The notes beneath the pieces are model-generated. The model ran no database searches. It was not told the DNA's origin and was given only the letters and a program-made list of their open reading frames with translations. Positions 7,718-14,758 of a stretch of DNA of 20,497 bases are shown piece by piece (position 1 is the first letter of the stretch; each line of letters opens with the position of its first letter). The position numbers and the translations under genes were made by a program. Source of the stretch: an uncultured Prevotellaceae bacterium (GTDB taxonomy: Bacteria; Bacteroidota; Bacteroidia; Bacteroidales; Bacteroidaceae); the NCBI GenBank assembly GCA_946403615.1, contig CAMJAO010000011.1, forward strand, positions 1 through 20,497, in the 5' to 3' direction.

Positions 7718-8695
7718 TTAAATATTTCTTTGTATCACATAATCCAGATAGGCTTTCAACGGAACGGATATTTCCGGGGATTTTACATGTTTTTCGATGA
7801 AAACCTGGGCATTTTGATGGTATTCATTCATCTTTTCCACAGCATATTCAATACCGCCATGGGCTTTAGAGAATGCCACTAATTGCGCAATTTCCTCTGT
7901 ATTCACGCTGTGATTTTTTACCTTTTTGGCTATTTTCATCATCTCTGCGTCATTTGTCTGATGCAAAGCGTAGATAGCAGGAAGGGTTAATTTACCTTCC
8001 GCCATATCATTTCCGGTAGGTTTACCGATCTCTTTTGAATCATAATAGTCAAAAATATCATCACGTATCTGGAAAATCATACCAACAGCATTGCCAAATT
8101 CTGTCGCGGAGGCAATCTCATCCGCGGAGGCATGGGCGGAAATGGCACCAATCTCAGCACAAGTGGCGAAAAGTGATGCGGTTTTTTGTTGTATCACCGT
8201 ATAATAAACCTCTTCGGAGATACCTCCCTCGATAAAGTTATTCAATTGAAGTATCTCGCCTTTGGAGAGTGTTCGACCCAATTCAGCCAAACTCTGAATG
8301 ATACGGTCATTCGAAGTATAAGCGACCCGTAACAGTGCTGTAGAAAGGATATAATCACCCACCAAAACAGCCACTTTATTATTATAAGAAGCATTGACAG
8401 AAGCCTGGCCACGACGCTCTTGACTCTCATCGACAACATCATCATGTACGAGGCTGGCAGTATGCAACAATTCAAGGCCTACAGCGGCATTTTGCGTCAC
8501 CAAAGACACCTCGCCGAAATTCTTTGCCATGAGTAATGTGAGGATAGGACGCATACGTTTACCGCCACGCTGACAGATATGATCCAATACTTGAGAAAGG
8601 GTACCGTCTGTGTGTTGCAAAGACTGATTAAAGAGCGTGACAAACTCGTTTAACTCGTTGATAATTGGAGTTTTAATGGCTTTCAAGTAATCCAT
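7718..8695 (-). CDS. ispB: Trans-polyprenyl diphosphate synthase (octaprenyl type)
   Basis: Prenyl transferase that elongates farnesyl diphosphate with isopentenyl diphosphate to make the side chain of menaquinone. It has 325 residues, the normal length. It shows the first aspartate-rich motif DDVVD (85-89, in LVHDDVVDES), the second DDIFD (212-216, in QIRDDIFDYYDS), and the GGKRMRP substrate-binding segment at 44-50. Product chain length cannot be read with certainty; octaprenyl or longer is usual for this clade. The start ATG at 8695 lies 16 nt below a consensus promoter. Confidence 0.92.
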   Translation of the reverse strand: MDYLKAIKTPIINELNEFVTLFNQSLQHTDGTLSQVLDHICQRGGKRMRPILTLLMAKNFGEVSLVTQNAAVGLELLHTASLVHDDVVDESQERRGQASVNASYNNKVAVLVGDYILSTALLRVAYTSNDRIIQSLAELGRTLSKGEILQLNNFIEGGISEEVYYTVIQQKTASLFATCAEIGAISAHASADEIASATEFGNAVGMIFQIRDDIFDYYDSKEIGKPTGNDMAEGKLTLPAIYALHQTNDAEMMKIAKKVKNHSVNTEEIAQLVAFSKAHGGIEYAVEKMNEYHQNAQVFIEKHVKSPEISVPLKAYLDYVIQRNI

Positions 8696-8711
8696 GGTAG
8701 GAAATTTGTCA

Positions 8712-8743
8712 CAAAATTAGTGATTTTATCGCACTTATTCAAA
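8712..8743 (-). promoter_or_regulatory. Predicted promoter of ispB
   Basis: TTTG (8743-8740), a 20-bp spacer, then TAATTTTG (8719-8712) on the minus strand match the Bacteroidetes consensus exactly. The ispB ATG follows 16 nt after the -7 element, so the leader would be short. Confidence 0.7.
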
Positions 8744-8750
8744 ATAAAAT

Positions 8751-8764
8751 GCGTAATTTTACGC
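8751..8764. promoter_or_regulatory. 14-bp palindrome upstream of polA
   Basis: GCGTAA-TT-TTACGC is a perfect inverted repeat. It overlaps TAATTTTA (8754-8761), a 7/8 match to the -7 element on the polA strand, 19 bp above the polA ATG. It could be an operator or a coincidence; no -33 TTTG is present at the right spacing. Confidence 0.35.
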
Positions 8765-8782
8765 GGAAAAAACAAAAAAGCA

Positions 8783-11557
8783 ATGGAAAGACTGTTTCTT
8801 ATCGACGCCTATGCGCTCATTTACCGGGCATATTTCGCATTTATCAAGAACCCGCGCATCAATTCCAAGGGGCTCAACACATCAGCCATCATGGGTTTTT
8901 GCAACACGCTCCATGAGGTATTGAGCAAGGAAAAACCCGAATTTATCGGCGTGGCTTTCGACCCTCACGGACCGACATTCCGAAGCGAAGCATTTCCAGA
9001 ATACAAGGCGCAACGAGAGAAAACTCCAGAAGATATCACGGCATCTTTACCTTATATTAAAACCATCTTAAGATGTTTGAACATCCCCATCTATGTGAAA
9101 GATGGAGTTGAAGCCGACGATATCATCGGCACGTTAGCAGGAATGGCGGCTAAGAAAGGGGTGGAGACCTATATGCTGACACCCGACAAAGATTACGGCC
9201 AACTCGTTGGCGATCATGTATTTATCTATCGTCCGCGACATGGCGGGGGGTATGAGGTGATGGGACCTAAAGAAGTGACCTCGAAATACGATATTGACAA
9301 TACCGGCCAGGTTATCGACCTCCTTGCCTTGATGGGCGACAGTGCTGATAATTTCCCCGGTTGTCCCGGAGTGGGAGAGAAAACCGCAGTCAAACTCATC
9401 AAACAATTTGGCACTGTTGAGAACCTCCTTGCTAATACGGACCAACTGAAAGGAGCACAAAAGAGAAATGTTGAAGAACATGCCGACGATATCCGCATGT
9501 CAAAGTTTTTGGCAACCATCAAAACCGATGTCGAAGTCAATCTCGATTTGGAAGAGATGAGAGTGAAGGATCCCGACGAGGCATCTTTGAGGAAAATTTT
9601 CGCTGAACTGGAATTCAAGACACTTGCCGACAAATTTTTGCCGAAAGCACAGAAAGTGGCAAAAAAGCCCAAAAATGCCGAAATTGAACTCGATTTGTTT
9701 GGCGAATTTACGGCCGAGAGTACGGATGATGAAAAAAAATCGAGTTTTGAGAGCCTAAAAACGACACCGCACGAATATCATTTAATTGAAAATCAGCAAG
9801 ATATAAAGAAACTTTGTGATTTTTTATTGACAAACAAAATTTTAAGTCTAGACACGGAAACGACTTCTACCTCGCCAATTGACGCAGAATTGGTCGGTTT
9901 GAGTTTTTCAGTGCGTGAAGGTGAGGCATTTTACGTTCCCGTTCCCGAAAATCGCGAAGAGGCTCAAAAAGTGGTCGAGGTGTTCCGTCCGGTTTATGAG
10001 AAAGCGGATATTTTGAAAGTCGGACAAAATATCAAGTACGACATGGAGGTATTGCGCAACTATGGCATCATGCTCCAGGGAAAAATGTTCGACACGATGA
10101 TTGCCCACTACTTGCTCCAACCTGAGTTGCGTCACAACATGGATTACATGGCCGAGGCGTATCTTGGTTATCAAACCATACACATCGATGAACTGATCGG
10201 ACCCAAGGGAAAGAACCAACGCTCCATGCGCGACTTAAAACCCGAAGAGGTGTATGAGTATGCCGCTGAGGATGCTGACATCACCTTGAGGCTGAAAAAT
10301 GTGTTAGAGCCAAAACTCCAGAAGGGTGGGGTAGAGGAATTGTTCTGGCAGATAGAGATGCCATTGGTGCCCGTTCTCGCCGAAATGGAAATGAACGGTG
10401 TGCGCATCGACACCAATGCACTGCGCGAGACCTCAGAGGCATTCACCGCACGCATGGAAAAACTCGAGCGCAGAATTTATGAATTGGCAGGTGAAACCTT
10501 CAATATAGCATCACCAAAACAGGTGGGTGACATCCTATTCGGCAAATTGAAAATTATTGACAAACCGAAGAAGACCAAGACCGGCCAGTTTGTCACTTCC
10601 GAGGATGTGTTACAGGCGCTGCGCAGTAAACATGAGATTGTGGCAGACATCCTTGCGCACCGTGGTTTGAAAAAACTGTTAGGCACCTATGTCGATGCGC
10701 TGCCCAAACTGATCAATCCCCGCACCGGACATATACACACCTCATTCAACCAGACCATCACCGCCACGGGCAGACTGTCATCAAGCGACCCAAACCTGCA
10801 AAACATCCCTGTGCGAGGTGAAGACGGCAAAGAGATACGCAAAGCATTTATCCCAGAAGAGGGCTGTCTGTTTTTCTCAGCCGACTACAGTCAGATAGAA
10901 CTGCGCGTCATGGCACATCTCAGTGGCGACGCCAACATGCTTGAGGCATTCCGCGAGGGATATGATATCCACGCAGCCACCGCAGCGAAAATCTATCATG
11001 AGAGCATCGACACCGTCACGCGCGACCAGCGCACAAAGGCCAAACGTGCCAATTTCGGCATCATCTACGGCATCACTGTCTTCGGACTGGCCGAGCGTTT
11101 GGAGATAGAACGCTCTGAGGCGCGGCAACTCATCGACGGCTATTTTGAGACCTTCCCGCAAGTGAAAGAATACATGGAACGGGCGAAGGAAGAGGCGCGC
11201 GAGAAAGGGTATGTAGAGACTTTCTTCCACCGCCGCCGCTATCTGCCCGACATCAATTCCGCCAATGCCGTGACACGCGGTTTTGCTGAGCGCAACGCCA
11301 TCAACGCGCCCATCCAGGGCAGTGCAGCAGATATCATCAAAGTGGCGATGATACGCATCCACGAGCGTTTCCAGCGCGAGGGCATCCGTTCAAAGATGAT
11401 TCTTCAGGTGCACGACGAACTCAATTTCTCTGTGTTGCCCGAAGAACGTGAAACGGTGGAACATATCGTCCTCGAAGAGATGCAAGCCGCATATCCCCTA
11501 CAAGTGCCTCTCGTGGCCGATGCAGGGTGGGGCACCAATTGGTTGGAGGCACACTAA
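8783..11557 (+). CDS. polA: DNA polymerase I
   Basis: Repair and Okazaki-fragment processing polymerase, 924 residues. Domains in order: 5'-3' flap nuclease (about 1-290, MERLFLIDAYALIYRAYFAF, with EADDIIG and GDSADNFPGCPGVGEKTA), a less conserved AT-richer linker (about 290-335), 3'-5' proofreading exonuclease with all DEDDy residues present (D357, E359, D420, Y493, D497), and the polymerase domain with motif A (D701 in FFSADYSQIELRV), motif B (RTKAKRANFGIIYG) and motif C (LQVHDEL). Proofreading should be active, unlike in Taq polymerase. ATG 8783 was chosen over an in-frame upstream GTG (8720) because MERLFLIDAYAL is the family N-terminus. Divergent from ispB. Confidence 0.97.
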   Translation: MERLFLIDAYALIYRAYFAFIKNPRINSKGLNTSAIMGFCNTLHEVLSKEKPEFIGVAFDPHGPTFRSEAFPEYKAQREKTPEDITASLPYIKTILRCLNIPIYVKDGVEADDIIGTLAGMAAKKGVETYMLTPDKDYGQLVGDHVFIYRPRHGGGYEVMGPKEVTSKYDIDNTGQVIDLLALMGDSADNFPGCPGVGEKTAVKLIKQFGTVENLLANTDQLKGAQKRNVEEHADDIRMSKFLATIKTDVEVNLDLEEMRVKDPDEASLRKIFAELEFKTLADKFLPKAQKVAKKPKNAEIELDLFGEFTAESTDDEKKSSFESLKTTPHEYHLIENQQDIKKLCDFLLTNKILSLDTETTSTSPIDAELVGLSFSVREGEAFYVPVPENREEAQKVVEVFRPVYEKADILKVGQNIKYDMEVLRNYGIMLQGKMFDTMIAHYLLQPELRHNMDYMAEAYLGYQTIHIDELIGPKGKNQRSMRDLKPEEVYEYAAEDADITLRLKNVLEPKLQKGGVEELFWQIEMPLVPVLAEMEMNGVRIDTNALRETSEAFTARMEKLERRIYELAGETFNIASPKQVGDILFGKLKIIDKPKKTKTGQFVTSEDVLQALRSKHEIVADILAHRGLKKLLGTYVDALPKLINPRTGHIHTSFNQTITATGRLSSSDPNLQNIPVRGEDGKEIRKAFIPEEGCLFFSADYSQIELRVMAHLSGDANMLEAFREGYDIHAATAAKIYHESIDTVTRDQRTKAKRANFGIIYGITVFGLAERLEIERSEARQLIDGYFETFPQVKEYMERAKEEAREKGYVETFFHRRRYLPDINSANAVTRGFAERNAINAPIQGSAADIIKVAMIRIHERFQREGIRSKMILQVHDELNFSVLPEERETVEHIVLEEMQAAYPLQVPLVADAGWGTNWLEAH

Positions 11558-11660
11558 AGTATACTAGGATTCAGCAACTGATTGACTATGAGATACTTAC
11601 AAGTTATTTCCAACGATTATAGTCTCTTCCAGAAATAGGAGAGAATTAGGCAAATGTCAT

Positions 11661-11704
11661 GGTAATAAATAAAATAACGAGCCATCATCTCAGGATGATG
11701 GCTC
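11661..11704 (-). terminator. Rho-independent terminator, minus strand
   Basis: A perfect 11-bp stem, GAGCCATCATC with GATGATGGCTC, has a 4-base loop (11679-11704). On the minus strand it is followed by GTTATTTTATTTATT, a T-rich tract. On the plus strand the 3' flank is GACTTGTGTG without a T-run, so it is a weaker terminator for polA. It would end the predicted small RNA and any read-through from the TPM-lemA-methyltransferase operon. Confidence 0.8.
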
Positions 11705-11781
11705 GACTTGTGTGTCACGGGTTTGTTTTGTACTTTTCATGAAAACAGTGGAAATGATTTCATTGTAACACACTTTGATTT
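11665..11781 (-). ncRNA. Predicted small RNA gene between polA and the methyltransferase gene
   Basis: The interval starts just below an exact consensus promoter (11817-11786, minus strand) and ends at a strong hairpin followed by a T-rich run on the same strand, giving an RNA of about 110-118 nt. No credible ORF is inside. The RNA could close with a 9-bp stem: GUGUGUUAC (11773-11765) with GUGACACAC (11718-11710), one G-U pair. Short hairpins lie within it (AAUG/CAUU and UUUU/AAAA around CAUG). The terminator stem follows 5 nt later. Promoter, fold and terminator agree on strand. The family is unknown; an alternative is a 3' extension of the methyltransferase transcript with a fortuitous promoter. 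Confidence 0.5.
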
Positions 11782-11785
11782 TTGG

Positions 11786-11817
11786 CAAAAATACAAGATA
11801 AATCCCACATAGCCAAA
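11786..11817 (-). promoter_or_regulatory. Predicted orphan promoter just below the methyltransferase stop codon
   Basis: TTTG (11817-11814), a 20-bp spacer and TATTTTTG (11793-11786) fit the Bacteroidetes consensus exactly. The -33 element lies 3 bp beyond the stop codon of the upstream gene, and nothing protein-coding lies downstream on that strand before the terminator. Confidence 0.6.
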
Positions 11818-11820
11818 TTT

Positions 11821-13026
11821 TTAATTACTTTTTTCACAGACGAGTAGCAGCCGCCTATTGTCGGCAGTTGTGGTGGCGAAAATATAATAATCGCCACCAT
11901 CTCTGACCTTCAGACGTTTACGCAACTCTGCAACAGTCATAGGGAAGTTTCTGACTGTGATATTGGCTTGTGATATACCTTGCAGGGCTGTGCGTAGTTC
12001 TTGTTTATTCATCGTGGTGACGGTATTGATGCGGAACGTGCGTCCAGGGAAATCGTCAATCCTGTCGTTGGCGATGAATAAATGGCTGTTTTGTGCAATA
12101 GCCTGCAACGGATGGAGTCGGCAGATTTCAGCGAAACAACCCGCCTTCATGATCGCTGCATTGGGCTCTAAGAGATATCCGCCTGTGAGGTCGTCAATAC
12201 TTGCTATGGGGACTGTCGCCGGCTGTTCGTCAGGGGTGTAAGCAAACGTCTGTTCGTCGTTGACGCACACCACCTGCATCCCATCTGTTGCCTTTACTGA
12301 CAACACCAAAAGCAATTCTTTGCACTCATTGCCCGTAGCAACGATATGCACCTCACGCACTACAGTGGCCTGTGCTGCGTTATTGAGTGCCAAGACGGCC
12401 TGATGCCAGTCGAGCATCGGCGAGAGTTTCAGAAGCAAAATATCGCACTTCTGGAGCATCGTGGGCAACAAGGTGCAGACATCGGGTGTGCAGTCGCTGA
12501 TGGCATAGGTACGTGCGCCATGGATGTCACGTCGCGCCGGGTCGGCAAAAATAAGCGAGGCATGAGGTAGGGTAGGGAGCAGGTCGTTACTGTCGCCGCA
12601 GGTCACATCAGTGTGTGGCAGCCCCAACAATTGGAAATTATGCCGGACAGTCTCGCACAACGCCTCTTGCCTTTCGATATAGATGCTGCGGTCGAAAGCC
12701 CGTGCCAGATAATAATGATCGACACCGAATCCGCCGGTCAAGTCGATGAATAGGGTAGGAGACTGAAAAAACCGCGACCAGCGAAGTGCGGTCGCAGTTT
12801 TATATTGTGCCGTCGTTTCCGACGAACATTGCTCCATGGCTATTTGGGGCGGATAGACAATACCCTCCACGGCTGCCCATGTAGGCAGTTTGGTACGCGC
12901 CTTTTGCCACCCCGCTATCTGTTCGGTCACATAACGGCCGTTAATATCAGGATTTTTCGCCGCTTGCAGGGCTACGGAGCGCACATCCTCCTCTCGGTGT
13001 TGGAGAATGAAGGCATCCTCCCCCAT
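11821..13026 (-). CDS. THUMP-like class I SAM-dependent methyltransferase (PG_1098-type)
   Basis: 401 residues. The Rossmann-fold SAM-binding motif is LFIDLTGGFGVDHYYLA (about 92-108), the following acidic loop is YIERQEALCE (about 116-125), and DPARR at 162-166 is the motif IV-like catalytic segment. The C-terminal ~80 residues resemble the THUMP-like domain attached to this family in Bacteroidetes (Porphyromonas gingivalis PG_1098 type). It is probably an RNA methyltransferase, but the target is not known to me. The ATG (13026-13024) shares one base with the lemA stop TAA, so translation is probably coupled. It is followed by an orphan promoter and a terminator. Confidence 0.82.
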   Translation of the reverse strand: MGEDAFILQHREEDVRSVALQAAKNPDINGRYVTEQIAGWQKARTKLPTWAAVEGIVYPPQIAMEQCSSETTAQYKTATALRWSRFFQSPTLFIDLTGGFGVDHYYLARAFDRSIYIERQEALCETVRHNFQLLGLPHTDVTCGDSNDLLPTLPHASLIFADPARRDIHGARTYAISDCTPDVCTLLPTMLQKCDILLLKLSPMLDWHQAVLALNNAAQATVVREVHIVATGNECKELLLVLSVKATDGMQVVCVNDEQTFAYTPDEQPATVPIASIDDLTGGYLLEPNAAIMKAGCFAEICRLHPLQAIAQNSHLFIANDRIDDFPGRTFRINTVTTMNKQELRTALQGISQANITVRNFPMTVAELRKRLKVRDGGDYYIFATTTADNRRLLLVCEKSN

Positions 13027-13622
13027 TAGAACTTCACCTCAGGGGCTTTCTGAGCACCCTCTTCAGCCTGGAATGACTCAGCCTTTTCGAAACCAAACAT
13101 ACCTGCGATAAGGTTGGTGGGGAAGGCACGGACCGATTTGTTGTATTCTGCCACAACACCGTTGAACGAATTACGCGCCTCGTTGATGCGGTTTTCCGTT
13201 CCCTCCAATTGGTGCTGCAAATCGAGGAAATTTTGATTTGCTTTCAGGTCAGGATAACTCTCACCCACAGCAATCAGTTTACCCAGGGCACCGCCAAGTT
13301 CGCTCTGTGCTTTCTGGAACTCTTTAATCTGCTCGGGAGTGGCGTTTGCCAGGTCCACTTGCATCTGTGTGGCTTTGGCGCGGGCCTCAACCACGGCTTT
13401 CAGGGTCTCCTCCTCATGTTTGGCATAGCCCTTCACTGTCTCAACCAGATTAGGCACCAAGTCTGCACGGCGCTGATAGGCCGACTGCACATTGGCAGAG
13501 GCTTTCTCTACCTCTGTCTGCTTTTCTACCAACATATTGTACTTGTTTAGGGCAAAAAAGCCAACAATTGCTACGATTCCTAACAGAACGAGCAAACCGA
13601 TCATAAACTTACTCAATTTCAT
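13026..13622 (-). CDS. lemA: LemA family protein
   Basis: Membrane-anchored coiled-coil protein of unknown molecular function. It has 198 residues: an N-terminal membrane span at about 7-25 (MIGLLVLLGIVAIVGFFALN), then the characteristic long helices with NVQSAYQRRADLVPNLVETV (about 45-64) and VEARAKATQ. LemA genes often neighbour TPM-domain genes, as here: the TPM gene lies upstream on the same strand, separated by a 181-bp spacer full of tandem repeats. Its stop overlaps the methyltransferase start by one base. Confidence 0.93.
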   Translation of the reverse strand: MKLSKFMIGLLVLLGIVAIVGFFALNKYNMLVEKQTEVEKASANVQSAYQRRADLVPNLVETVKGYAKHEEETLKAVVEARAKATQMQVDLANATPEQIKEFQKAQSELGGALGKLIAVGESYPDLKANQNFLDLQHQLEGTENRINEARNSFNGVVAEYNKSVRAFPTNLIAGMFGFEKAESFQAEEGAQKAPEVKF

Positions 13623-13651
13623 ATTTGCTTATATTTTAATGGTTTATTATT

Positions 13652-13691
13652 AGTCATTTGGGAGATTGGTCGTTTGGTCATTTAGGGAGTA
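13652..13691. repeat. Degenerate 8-bp tandem repeats upstream of lemA
   Basis: Plus-strand units in order are AGTCATTT, GGGAGATT, GGTCGTTT, GGTCATTT and AGGGAGTA. The same GGTCGTTT unit occurs at 18430-18461. A small perfect hairpin, AGCGG-CAAA-CCGCT, follows at 13691-13704. Confidence 0.6.
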
Positions 13692-13739
13692 GCGGCAAAC
13701 CGCTGCCTATGGAGAAATGGTAATGAGGTATTGGCAGAG

Positions 13740-13795
13740 TAATCTCTAACCTCTTACTTCTTACTTCTTACCTCTTACCTCTAACTTCTTACCTC
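13740..13795. repeat. Eight tandem 7-bp repeats between the TPM gene and lemA
   Basis: On the minus strand the sequence resolves into eight contiguous heptamers of the form GARGTWA, with variants such as GAGGTAA, GAAGTAA, GAAGTTA and GAGGTTA. On the plus strand the units read TTACCTC or TTACTTC. The array starts 8 bp after the TPM stop codon. Confidence 0.8.
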
Positions 13796-13803
13796 TTATT
13801 TAT

Positions 13804-14628
13804 CTACCAACTCGACCCGGCTCCGCCACCGCCGAAACCGCCGCCGCCGTAAGAACCGCCACCTCCGGACCATCCTCCGCCACGGCCTCCACCGGACCAA
13901 CCGCCGCTGCTTCCGCCACCGCTCACATAAACGCCACTGCCTCTGCTATAGATAACCAGGATAATGATGATGGCAAGAATGATGAAGTCGAACCAGCCGA
14001 ACTCATCATCACCTTGAGCGGTACCCTGTCCGTCGTCGAGCACAGGGTCGACGCCAGTGCTCATCTTCTCATAGATGGCACGGCAAGTCTGCAACACGGC
14101 TTGGTCGGGATTGTTCTGGCGCATATTACCGGCTATATAAGTGTCGCCGATACGTCCGCAGAGCAGGTCGGTGAGGTCACCTTCCAGACCGCGTCCCGGG
14201 GCGATAAACGACTTGTGGTCTTCCACGGCGATGACCATCACCAATCCGCGGTTTGTCGATTTGTCGCCCACGCCATATTTGTTGCCGATGTCTTGAGCCA
14301 CACGGAACGCGTCGCCGTTCTTCACACGGTTCACGATAATGAACGAGGATTGTATCTTGCAGTCGCGTTCCAGTTGTGCCAGCACCATGTCGGCAGAGTC
14401 ACGGTAGATGTCCTGCATGATGTGCTCAGGGTCGCTCACATAGCGATTGGCATCCTGCAAATGCACCATGGGGATATTCTCCGCAGTCCATTCCTTAGCC
14501 TCCCAGACATTAGGGTTGTCTTCGTCATAGACATACTCTTTCTGGGTGGATTCTCCCTCTTCGTCAAAACATGCCGCATAACAAAAGAGGATAATAAAGA
14601 ATGTGATGAAGATGTATTTTTTCTCCAT
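13804..14628 (-). CDS. TPM-domain protein, predicted lipoprotein with glycine-rich tail
   Basis: 274 residues. A signal peptide (MEKKYIFITFFIILFCYAAC) ends in a candidate lipidation cysteine, C20, though Tyr at -3 is not the classic lipobox. The acidic FDEEGE that follows resembles a Bacteroidetes lipoprotein export signal. The TPM domain spans about 50-190 (SSFIIVNRV, GLVMVIAVEDHKSFIAPGRG), a second hydrophobic span is at about 212-228, and the tail (about 229-274) is almost entirely Gly/Ser/Trp. Some TPM proteins have phosphatase activity or roles in protein quality control; the function here is unknown. ATG 14628 was chosen because a consensus promoter overlaps any upstream extension. It heads the TPM-lemA-methyltransferase group. 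Confidence 0.85.
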   Translation of the reverse strand: MEKKYIFITFFIILFCYAACFDEEGESTQKEYVYDEDNPNVWEAKEWTAENIPMVHLQDANRYVSDPEHIMQDIYRDSADMVLAQLERDCKIQSSFIIVNRVKNGDAFRVAQDIGNKYGVGDKSTNRGLVMVIAVEDHKSFIAPGRGLEGDLTDLLCGRIGDTYIAGNMRQNNPDQAVLQTCRAIYEKMSTGVDPVLDDGQGTAQGDDEFGWFDFIILAIIIILVIYSRGSGVYVSGGGSSGGWSGGGRGGGWSGGGGSYGGGGFGGGGAGSSW

Positions 14629-14633
14629 GTCTG

Positions 14634-14665
14634 CAAAAATAAAGGTTTTTTGGTGAAACGCCAAA
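14634..14665 (-). promoter_or_regulatory. Predicted promoter of the TPM-lemA-methyltransferase operon
   Basis: TTTG (14665-14662), a 20-bp spacer and TATTTTTG (14641-14634) on the minus strand match the consensus exactly. The TPM start codon begins only 6 bp after the -7 element, so the mRNA would be leaderless or nearly so. Confidence 0.7.
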
Positions 14666-14758
14666 CAGATTATCTATTTTCTTGATAATGAGGGCAGCAA
14701 AACAGCAAAAACCGCCGCAGACTTCTTCATAGACCACGGCTTTGCCATTATTCCTTTC

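Noticed and set aside
8720..8782. Upstream extension of polA from a GTG at 8720
   Set aside because: It would run through the divergent promoter region, and the added residues are not found at the polymerase I N-terminus.
11449..11457. ACGTGAAAC, half of a parS site, inside polA
   Set aside because: The left half is not complementary, so it is not a palindrome and is expected by chance.
14014..14685. Plus-strand frame of 223 codons
   Set aside because: It is antisense to the TPM-domain gene and overlaps its promoter.
14674..14748. 24-codon minus-strand ORF (starts MAKPWSMKKSAA) just below ccsA
   Set aside because: It has an ATG near a purine-rich stretch and a hydrophobic middle, but it is too short to judge and has no conserved context; it also overlaps the region leading into the TPM promoter.
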